Part shown: piece after piece, positions 58,059 through 64,000 of the stretch | How positions within the stretch are numbered: the first letter of the stretch is position 1 | How the letters are laid out: each line of letters opens with the position of its first letter | Assembly (NCBI GenBank): GCA_964538485.1 | Contig: CAZIHJ010000003.1 | Span: forward strand, 1-64,000 | Origin: JBJXHC01 sp964538485 | GTDB taxonomy: Bacteria > Bacteroidota > Ignavibacteria > UBA10030 > UBA6906 | DNA length: 64,000 nt | Direction of reading: 5' to 3' | Notes under the pieces: generated by a model | Database searches by the model: none | Seen by the model: the letters and a program-made list of their open reading frames with translations, nothing else | What the model was told of the DNA's origin: nothing | Position numbers and translations under genes: made by a program

Positions 58059-59109
58059 GCGATGTGTATTTGACGAGTTGGGCGCGCTGTAATTCGGTAA
58101 TGGTTCGAGAGCCGGTGAGGAACATTGCCCCTTTCAATTCTTGCTCCCACAACGCTATCAGATCCAGTGCTCCCTTTGCGCCGCGTTTGAACAGCGCCTG
58201 CAACACGGGTCGCGCAGATGACGCAATATCGGCTCCAAGTGCGATGGATTTTCCGATATCGAGACCGTTCTCGATTCCCCCAGAGGCTATTAATGTGAAT
58301 ATTCGTCCACCGGATTTAAGCGCGGCTGTTTCCCGAACAGCATGTGCAGTCGGTATTCCCCAATCCCAAAAGGTTCTTGTGAAGTCGCTCCTTTTTCTGC
58401 GCAGGATTTCCACTCCGGCCCAACTTGTCCCCCCGGCACCGGCAATATCAATGTAGCGAACACCAACATCAAGCAAACGTGCAGAAACAGCGGCTGAGAG
58501 CCCGGCACCGATCTCCTTCACGATAATTGGAACCTGCAGTCCTCTCACAAGGCGTTCGATCCCCGCAAGGACGCCAGCAAAGTCGGTGGATCCTTCCGGT
58601 TGAAGGAACTCCTGGAGCGGGTTAAGATGCACCGCAAACCCATCGGCGTTGATAAGATCGACGAGTCGTTGGGCCGGTTCGGCAGACTGAAGCTTTGCGA
58701 CTTCAGCCGCTCCGATATTCCCAATGATCGGGATTGATGGGGCAACTTCTCGAACGATGCTGAATGTCTTGTGGTATAGCGTGTCTTCCAGGGCCTGTCG
58801 TTGACTCCCTACGCCCATCGGTATTCCAACCGACTCACATACTTCCGCCAATTGCCTGTTTATTGTGAGTGCGTTAGGATAGCCCCCCGTCATACAGGAG
58901 ACCATAAATGGAAGTGCAATTCTGTGTGAAAGAAACTCGCTGGATGTGTCGAGATCGGAGAAATTGAACTCCGGTAAAGCGTTATGAACGAACTCCAGGT
59001 CGCCTAGGCCTGTAGTTTTCGATTGAAAACGTACATCTTTGTTGACCGTAAGTTCTACGTGTTGTTGTTTGCGGGATGAAGTGCTCCGCTGCGAGGTCTT
59101 CTTTGGCAT
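58051..59109 (-). CDS. fni: type 2 isopentenyl-diphosphate isomerase
   Basis: A 352-residue FMN-dependent isomerase of IPP and DMAPP. Family features are FMVSCMTGGYP, MGVGSQRQALED, HLNPLQEFLQPEG, KEIGAGLS, DIAGAGGTSWAGVE and ASGGIENGLDIGKSIALGAD. It requires reduced FMN and is unrelated to type 1 Idi. It is the first gene after the promoter at 59139-59167 and feeds the prenyl synthase encoded next. Confidence 0.95.
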   Translation of the reverse strand: MPKKTSQRSTSSRKQQHVELTVNKDVRFQSKTTGLGDLEFVHNALPEFNFSDLDTSSEFLSHRIALPFMVSCMTGGYPNALTINRQLAEVCESVGIPMGVGSQRQALEDTLYHKTFSIVREVAPSIPIIGNIGAAEVAKLQSAEPAQRLVDLINADGFAVHLNPLQEFLQPEGSTDFAGVLAGIERLVRGLQVPIIVKEIGAGLSAAVSARLLDVGVRYIDIAGAGGTSWAGVEILRRKRSDFTRTFWDWGIPTAHAVRETAALKSGGRIFTLIASGGIENGLDIGKSIALGADIASSARPVLQALFKRGAKGALDLIALWEQELKGAMFLTGSRTITELQRAQLVKYTSHA

Positions 59110-59138
59110 TGCCTGTCATGGTAGGAATTCTGTGCAAA

Positions 59139-59167
59139 AAATTAACCAATTCGATTTAGAGAAGCAA
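59139..59167 (-). promoter_or_regulatory. sigma70-like promoter of fni and downstream genes
   Basis: On the minus strand: TTGCTT (59167-59162), 17 bp, TAATTT (59144-59139), with a leader of about 23 nt to ATG 59109. The rest of the 244-nt divergent gap to 59354 shows nothing I can name. Confidence 0.5.
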
Positions 59168-59353
59168 GGTAAGTCGCGGACTTTGGAAATACGATTGAGT
59201 GTTGAATCATGGAAGGAGCATTGAGTGTGCATAATTGAGTCGCCTGTGTTCGGGCGCACCATCTTTTGTTGCTTCTCTTAGTATAGTTGTGTACCTTTAT
59301 TGTCAAATTTTCTGCAAATCAGGCGTTATTGACCACATTTTAGAACCCATGCA

Positions 59354-60331
59354 ATGAGAGCTATCATTCCGGTCGCCGGCGTTGGCAGTAGATTACGTCC
59401 GCATACATATATGTTGCCCAAAGTGCTGCTGAATGTTGCCGGCAAGCCCATCCTCGGTCACATTCTCGACAAGATTATTGGAGAGGGAATACACGAAGCA
59501 ACACTCGTTGTTGGCCACATGGGGGATAAGATTCGTGAGTATGTGTCGCAGGCCTACCCAAAATTTCGAGCTGACTATGTTGAGCAGGAGGAACGCCTCG
59601 GGCTTGGGCACGCAATCTATCTTTCCCGCCAGACACTGGGCAGTGAGCCTGTTCTCATCATCCTCGGTGACACGATCTTCGATGTTGATCTCGGCCCAGT
59701 CTTAAAGGCAAAAACATCATCTCTTGGCGTCAAACATGTCGATGATCCGCGTCGTTTCGGTGTCGCCGAAATTAAGAATGGTCAGATCCACCGCCTCGTG
59801 GAAAAGCCGGAAAAGCCGATCAGCAATCTTGCGATCGTCGGTCTGTACTACTTGTTGAATACTCCACTCCTTGTGTCCTGCTTGAATGAACTCGTCGACA
59901 AGGATCTACGCACCAAAGGTGAGTACCAGTTGACGGATGCCCTGCAGATGATGATAGAGCGGGGGGAAAAAATGACGACATTCGATGTCGATGGCTGGTT
60001 TGACTGCGGCAAGCCGGAGACTCTTCTTTCTACGAATCGCGCGCTCCTCGAAAAGAAATCCACTTCTCGTAAGATGGAAGGTGTTGTTGTGAACGAACCG
60101 GTCTACATTTCTCCCAAGGCCATGCTCAAAGATTGCATCATCGGTCCCTACACCACCGTGGGTGATAACGCACAGATTTCCGAATCGGTAATCAGAAATT
60201 CGATTATCGGTGAAGAGGCGCATGTCCAGCGTGCAATGCTTGACAGTTCAATTGTAGGGAACGGCTCAGTCGTCAAGGGGGGGTACAAGCGCATCAATGT
60301 TGGTGGTTCGTCGGAGATTGATTTCTATTAG
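59354..60331 (+). CDS. sugar-phosphate nucleotidyltransferase
   Basis: A 325-residue protein with an N-terminal Rossmann-like nucleotidyltransferase domain (signature VAGVGSRLRPHT, PKVLLNVAGKPI, ILGDTIFD) and a C-terminal left-handed beta-helix (from about 240, VYISPKAMLKDCIIGPYTTVGDNAQI). This matches the glucose-1-phosphate thymidylyl- or uridylyltransferase-like family, but the acceptor sugar and nucleotide cannot be fixed by eye. It may feed surface polysaccharide synthesis. metK follows after 72 nt. Confidence 0.88.
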   Translation: MRAIIPVAGVGSRLRPHTYMLPKVLLNVAGKPILGHILDKIIGEGIHEATLVVGHMGDKIREYVSQAYPKFRADYVEQEERLGLGHAIYLSRQTLGSEPVLIILGDTIFDVDLGPVLKAKTSSLGVKHVDDPRRFGVAEIKNGQIHRLVEKPEKPISNLAIVGLYYLLNTPLLVSCLNELVDKDLRTKGEYQLTDALQMMIERGEKMTTFDVDGWFDCGKPETLLSTNRALLEKKSTSRKMEGVVVNEPVYISPKAMLKDCIIGPYTTVGDNAQISESVIRNSIIGEEAHVQRAMLDSSIVGNGSVVKGGYKRINVGGSSEIDFY

Positions 60332-60403
60332 CGACGGGCGTGAGCTGTCTGTCGTTGTTCGTAAAGATTAGATAACTCATTAAAGTACATTTTCGAGGTT
60401 GAC

Positions 60404-61567
60404 ATGTCGTATTTATTCACTTCTGAGTCTGTTTCTGAAGGACATCCCGATAAGGTCGCAGACCAGATTTCTGATGCGGTTCTTGATGAAATGTTAAGGC
60501 AGGATCCCCATTCGCGGGTTGCCTGCGAAACACTGGTGACAACAGGACAAGTTGTGGTTGCGGGGGAGGTCACAACAAACGCATGGGTGAATATCCCCGA
60601 TGTTGTACGTCGAGTTATCCGTGAGATCGGTTACACAAAAGCCGAGTATATGTTTGAAGCCAACTCGTGCGGTATTCTTACAGCATTACACTCCCAATCA
60701 CCTGATATTGCCCAGGGCGTTGATGTCAACAAGAAGAAGAAAAAGAAACAGGGAGCGGGCGACCAGGGAATGATGTTCGGTTACGCCACAGACGAAACCC
60801 CCGAATTCATGCCGATGGCTCTCCAGTATTCTCACAAGCTGGTAAAACGTCTTGCCGATATACGAAAGAACAATCCCAAGTTGATGCCATATCTCCGTCC
60901 CGATGCAAAGTCTCAAGTAACAGTGGAGTACCGCGGCCGCAAGCCGGTTCGTGTCCACACCGTCGTTATCTCCACACAACACGATGCCAATATTTCCCAG
61001 CAGAAAATTCGTCGGGATGTAACGAAGCATGTTGTTGAGCATGTTATTCCCAAGCACCTCCGCGACAGTTCGCTGATCATACACGTCAACCCCACAGGGA
61101 AATTCGAGATTGGTGGACCACACGGAGACAGCGGGCTTACGGGCCGGAAGATCATTGTAGATACATACGGGGGGCGAGCGCCGCATGGTGGCGGGGCTTT
61201 TTCTGGAAAAGACCCTTCGAAAGTGGACCGCAGCGCAGCGTATGCGGCGCGCCACATAGCAAAGAACGTAGTCGGCGCGGGTTTGGCCAACGAGTGTCTG
61301 ATTCAGGTCGCTTATGCCATTGGTGTTGCCGAGCCTGTGTCAATTCATGTGGACACGATCGGTACGGGACGCATTCCGGACGCTGAGCTTGAGAGAGTGA
61401 TCAAGAAAGAAATTGACATGACGCCCGCAGGGTTGATTGCACGATTACAATTGCGGCGCCCGATTTACAGGAAGACTGCCGCCTATGGCCACTTCGGACG
61501 GAATGAAAAGGATTTTACCTGGGAGCAGCTAGATCTTGTCAAAACGCTCCAGCGAGCTATTCGATAA
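60404..61567 (+). CDS. metK: S-adenosylmethionine synthetase
   Basis: A 387-residue enzyme making SAM from methionine and ATP. Signatures are SESVSEGHPDKVADQISDA, GAGDQGMMFGYA and GGGAFSGKDPSKVDRS. A lysine-rich insertion (six consecutive K, about residues 109-114) lies in the loop just before GAGDQG, where the family varies. ahcY follows 39 nt later, pairing production of SAM with removal of SAH. No SAM or SAH riboswitch was recognised upstream. Confidence 0.97.
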   Translation: MSYLFTSESVSEGHPDKVADQISDAVLDEMLRQDPHSRVACETLVTTGQVVVAGEVTTNAWVNIPDVVRRVIREIGYTKAEYMFEANSCGILTALHSQSPDIAQGVDVNKKKKKKQGAGDQGMMFGYATDETPEFMPMALQYSHKLVKRLADIRKNNPKLMPYLRPDAKSQVTVEYRGRKPVRVHTVVISTQHDANISQQKIRRDVTKHVVEHVIPKHLRDSSLIIHVNPTGKFEIGGPHGDSGLTGRKIIVDTYGGRAPHGGGAFSGKDPSKVDRSAAYAARHIAKNVVGAGLANECLIQVAYAIGVAEPVSIHVDTIGTGRIPDAELERVIKKEIDMTPAGLIARLQLRRPIYRKTAAYGHFGRNEKDFTWEQLDLVKTLQRAIR

Positions 61568-61606
61568 CAACACAGCCATCACATTCATCATATTACGCAG
61601 GGAACA

Positions 61607-62887
61607 ATGGATTACAAAGCAGGGAAGTACAAGGTCGCCGATCTCAAACTCGCAGATGAAGGACAAAAGCTCGTTGAGTGGGCAGAAACGCGTATGCCGG
61701 TGCTTATGGCGTTGCGCGCAAAATACCGGAAGACAAAACCGTTGAAGGGGTACCGCATTGCCGGGTGTCTTCATGTTACCAAGGAAACGGCGGTTCTCGT
61801 CAAGACATTTGTTGAAGCTGGTGCAGAAGTAAGCTGGAGTGGATGCAACCCGCTTTCTACCAATGATGCTGTTGCGGCTGCTCTCGCCGCCGATGGAACT
61901 TCCATCTTTGCATGGCATGGCATGGATGTAAAGGATTTTTATTGGTGCATTGAGGAGACGCTGAAATTTCATCCAAATCTCACGCTGGACGATGGAGCGG
62001 ATTTGATTTTTACAATTCACAACAAACATCCGGAATTTGCCGAGAAGTATGTGATTGGAGGGACGGAGGAAACAACGACCGGAGTCCATCGTCTGCGGGC
62101 AATGGCTGCTGATGGTGCATTGAAGTATCCTGTCATCGCAGTAAACGACGCCGAAACCAAATGGGATTTTGATAACGTGTTTGGCACCGGACAGTCCACG
62201 CTCGATGGTGTTCTGCGTGCAACCAGTGTTCTGCTTGCCGGCAAGAACGTCGTGGTTGCCGGCTACGGACATTGTGGACGCGGAGTTGCATCAAGAGCAA
62301 AGGGTCTTGGAGCGAACGTGATCGTTACGGAAATCAAACCGACTGCCGCATTGAAAGCAACTCTCGACGGTATACGGGTGATGACGATGGATGAGGCTGC
62401 AAAGGTTGGCGACATCTTTATCACGGCAACCGGTGTAAAGGATATCATAGTAAAACGCCACTTCCAGTCAATGAAGGACGGTGCCATCGTATGTAACACG
62501 GGCCACTACGACTGCGAGTTGAACCTGAATGATCTCGCCAAGATTACCAAGTCAAAACGAGAGGTGCGGGCGAATAACGAAGAATATGTGCTGAAAAACG
62601 GTCGACGCGTTTACGTTCTTGCACAAGGCAGACTTGTGAATCTCGCGGCTGCTGAAGGGCATCCTTCCGAAGTCATGGACATGTCATTTGCAAACCAGTT
62701 CATGTCGCAACTTCGGTTGGCGGAGGCACACAAGAAGGGGAAACGTCTCGAAAATACAGTACACGATATCCCGGCCGCGCAGGACCAGGAGATTGCCCGC
62801 GTCAAGCTTGCTACCCAGGGACTTTCCATTGATGAACTTTCAACGGATCAGCTCAAATATATGAATGACTACAGTTCCGGAACGTAG
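61607..62887 (+). CDS. ahcY: adenosylhomocysteinase
   Basis: A 426-residue NAD-dependent enzyme splitting S-adenosylhomocysteine to homocysteine and adenosine. It is the short form without the roughly 40-residue insertion of the eukaryote/proteobacterial type. It carries NDAETKWDFDNVFGTGQST and the cofactor loop VVAGYGHCGRGVA, as in archaeal and Thermotoga-like enzymes. The C-terminus is KYMNDYSSGT. Adenosine produced here is a substrate for the deaminase at 16149. A strong terminator follows. Confidence 0.96.
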   Translation: MDYKAGKYKVADLKLADEGQKLVEWAETRMPVLMALRAKYRKTKPLKGYRIAGCLHVTKETAVLVKTFVEAGAEVSWSGCNPLSTNDAVAAALAADGTSIFAWHGMDVKDFYWCIEETLKFHPNLTLDDGADLIFTIHNKHPEFAEKYVIGGTEETTTGVHRLRAMAADGALKYPVIAVNDAETKWDFDNVFGTGQSTLDGVLRATSVLLAGKNVVVAGYGHCGRGVASRAKGLGANVIVTEIKPTAALKATLDGIRVMTMDEAAKVGDIFITATGVKDIIVKRHFQSMKDGAIVCNTGHYDCELNLNDLAKITKSKREVRANNEEYVLKNGRRVYVLAQGRLVNLAAAEGHPSEVMDMSFANQFMSQLRLAEAHKKGKRLENTVHDIPAAQDQEIARVKLATQGLSIDELSTDQLKYMNDYSSGT

Positions 62888-62906
62888 TCATCGAACGTCT
62901 GTAAAC

Positions 62907-62940
62907 AAAAAAGGCGACCTTGTCTGGTCGCCTTTTTTTT
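62907..62940 (+). terminator. rho-independent terminator after ahcY, probably bidirectional
   Basis: GGCGACC (62913-62919) pairs perfectly with GGTCGCC (62926-62932) over a 6-nt loop and is followed by eight T. An A-run on the left side lets it also end the convergent response-regulator transcript. Confidence 0.93.
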
Positions 62941-62960
62941 GTTTTGGTCGCTGAGGTTAT

Positions 62961-63335
62961 CTATGCCGAACCGAGTATTCTTTTTATAGACGCAACAAGA
63001 TAATCCATGTTATACGGCTTGGTGATATAATCATCTGCTCCAAGTCTCAGGCTTTCAATTGCCACCGAAAGACCAACCACCCCGGTGAGGATAATTACGC
63101 GGCACTCGGGAGAATTCTGCTTGACGAATGTCAACACATCCAACCCTGATTTTCCGGGCATGGTAATATCCAGCAGCAGCAAGTCGTACTGAGAGTGTTT
63201 GAGTTTTTCTATTGCGACCAAACCATCTTCAGCTTCATCAATTGCAAACCCCGCAAGCCCCAACTGCTCTTTCACAATCAGGCGCAGCTCGGCATCATCA
63301 TCCACAAAGAGTATGTTATTCTTTTCTGTTTTCAT
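62961..63335 (-). CDS. single-domain response regulator
   Basis: A 124-residue CheY-like receiver with acidic pocket D12-D14, phosphorylation site D56 in LLLLDITMPG, T84 and K106 in YITKPYN. There is no output domain, so it acts by protein contact or as a phosphorelay intermediate. No kinase gene is adjacent. Its receiver resembles that of the NtrC-type regulator at 14617-15984 in general layout only. Confidence 0.93.
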   Translation of the reverse strand: MKTEKNNILFVDDDAELRLIVKEQLGLAGFAIDEAEDGLVAIEKLKHSQYDLLLLDITMPGKSGLDVLTFVKQNSPECRVIILTGVVGLSVAIESLRLGADDYITKPYNMDYLVASIKRILGSA

Positions 63336-63354
63336 GTGTTGTCAAGGACTGCCA

Positions 63355-63383
63355 AAATAACCCAATCTTGTCAAGAAAGTCAA
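63355..63383 (-). promoter_or_regulatory. possible sigma70-like promoter of the response-regulator gene
   Basis: On the minus strand: TTGACT (63383-63378), 17 bp, TTATTT (63360-63355), about 20 nt upstream of ATG 63335. Confidence 0.4.
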
Positions 63384-63409
63384 TAATTTCCCCTGCCGAA
63401 AATTCCCTA

Positions 63410-63438
63410 TTGCAAGTCTATCCTGGAGTTATTATATA
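63410..63438 (+). promoter_or_regulatory. sigma70-like promoter of the secreted-protein gene
   Basis: TTGCAA (63410-63415), 17 bp, TATATA (63433-63438). The expected leader to ATG 63481 is about 36 nt. The -35 hexamer and spacer length are the same as in the TPP-riboswitch promoter. Confidence 0.6.
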
Positions 63439-63480
63439 TCGCAGTAAATTTCTACGTGACATTCTCCTTCTATTCGCGTC

Positions 63481-64000
63481 ATGAAGCTCCTGCGGTTGGT
63501 TGCCCTTGTTGCTGCAGCAACGCCTTCTACGTTTTCGCAGTTTCCGTATGCTGAAAACTTTGATCTTGTTTTTCCTCCGGAACTCCCGACTGGCTGGATA
63601 TCATCGCAGAACCGGACACCCGGCACGAACGACTTTACCACGACCATCTCTACTCCACGCTCTTTCCCTAATACAGCCATAAGTACCAACGCCACTATTG
63701 GGCAGGAACTTCACTCACGAGTCCTCGATTTTAGCGGCACGCAACCCGACAGTGTGGTATTTTATACTCGACGGTCATCGTCACACAATGCAAGGTTGGT
63801 CGTTGAAGCCTCACTAGATAGCGGAGCGACATATACGGTTCCCATCGGTGATACTTTGAGAAACGCAGGTTCCACGAACTTCGTTCTTCACGGGTTTGCG
63901 TTGCCTGACACACTCTCGACTAGCGCAAATGTGCGTTTGCGATGGCGAGTACTTCCTGATCCGGCCGGAGCAACAGGTACACTCAGAATTGACGACATTC
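63481..64000 (+). CDS. secreted beta-sandwich (choice-of-anchor-like) protein, 3'-truncated
   Basis: The frame is open from ATG 63481 to the window end (173 codons). A signal peptide (MKLLRLVALVAAATPSTFSQ) is followed by FPYAENFDLVFPPELPTGWISSQNR. This resembles the start of MAM/jelly-roll choice-of-anchor domains (EsFdg-lPpgW pattern), with later strands SVVFYTRRSS and VRLRWRVLPDP. Such proteins in this phylum are usually large, end in a type IX sorting domain and are cell-surface or secreted; the C-terminus is outside the window. Confidence 0.75.
   Translation, partial: MKLLRLVALVAAATPSTFSQFPYAENFDLVFPPELPTGWISSQNRTPGTNDFTTTISTPRSFPNTAISTNATIGQELHSRVLDFSGTQPDSVVFYTRRSSSHNARLVVEASLDSGATYTVPIGDTLRNAGSTNFVLHGFALPDTLSTSANVRLRWRVLPDPAGATGTLRIDDI

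Noticed and set aside
60332..60403. SAM or SAH riboswitch upstream of metK
   Set aside because: The 72-nt gap shows none of the conserved blocks of known SAM/SAH aptamers.

Overview
This window is chromosomal DNA from an aerobic, heterotrophic Gram-negative bacterium of the Bacteroidota/Ignavibacteriota (Chlorobi-like) side of the FCB group. The placement rests on a DUF3276/PUR-domain gene, a PorZ-like type IX secretion propeller, a Peptidase_MA-TolB-barrel protein, a BamA-like protein, many lipoproteins, and CarboxypepD_reg-type TonB receptors. Its visible promoters are ordinary sigma70-like (TTGACT or TTGCAA, about 17 bp, then TATATT-like), not the Bacteroidia TTTG/TAnnTTTG type. This argues for Ignavibacteria or a similar class rather than Bacteroidia. 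I saw no rRNA, tRNA, CRISPR array, phage or classical transposase.

Layout. 1-7673 (+) is a kynurenine-pathway tryptophan-degradation operon: 2-aminomuconate semialdehyde dehydrogenase (cut by the window edge), a RidA-type 2-aminomuconate deaminase, 3-hydroxyanthranilate dioxygenase, ACMS decarboxylase, kynureninase and kynurenine 3-monooxygenase. Its spacers carry 9-nt periodic repeats, a repeat-flanked four-helix-bundle gene and a Y-family polymerase. 7744-9150 is an arylsulfotransferase-like lipoprotein. 9164-13824 (+) is a thiamine acquisition module: promoter, TPP riboswitch with attenuator, TonB receptor, thiamine pyrophosphokinase and sodium:solute symporter. 13811-15984 (-) holds a SpoU-type RNA methyltransferase and an NtrC-type response regulator. 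16149-21043 (+) runs from adenosine deaminase through lipoproteins and SixA to a Tat-exported PLP enzyme and a lipoprotein RidA.

21142-29021 (+) is a dispersed histidine-degradation set (hutU, hutI, ftcD, fchA; no hutH). It is interrupted by a repeat-flanked GxxExxY gene, a SpoIIE-type phosphatase and an HExxH peptidase. 29024-42345 (-) contains a methyltransferase, rsmE, a BamA-like protein, gcvP and rnc, followed by the classic fatty-acid/phospholipid cluster (fabF, acpP, fabG, a Cys-rich protein, fabD, fabH, plsX, rpmF, yceD). 42584-52282 (-) holds the DUF3276 gene, PorZ-like protein, ribH, a PHP phosphoesterase, a Crp/Fnr regulator, PEGA and PQQ-propeller proteins and the large peptidase-propeller-barrel protein. 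52301-52827 has no convincing gene but contains strong hairpins. 52828-59109 (-) holds an SGNH hydrolase with a tiny membrane protein, a phosphoglucose/phosphomannose isomerase, enzyme I, HPr, a prenyl diphosphate synthase and type 2 IPP isomerase. 59354-62887 (+) has a sugar nucleotidyltransferase, metK and ahcY. A response regulator (-) and the start of a secreted protein (+) close the window.

The most unusual content is (i) two different small ORFs, each bracketed by inverted arrays of 9-nt repeats, with an apparently empty copy nearby, suggesting a class of small non-transposase mobile elements, and (ii) an apparently exported PLP enzyme paired with a lipidated RidA. All functional calls come from reading motifs by eye; no database search was run.
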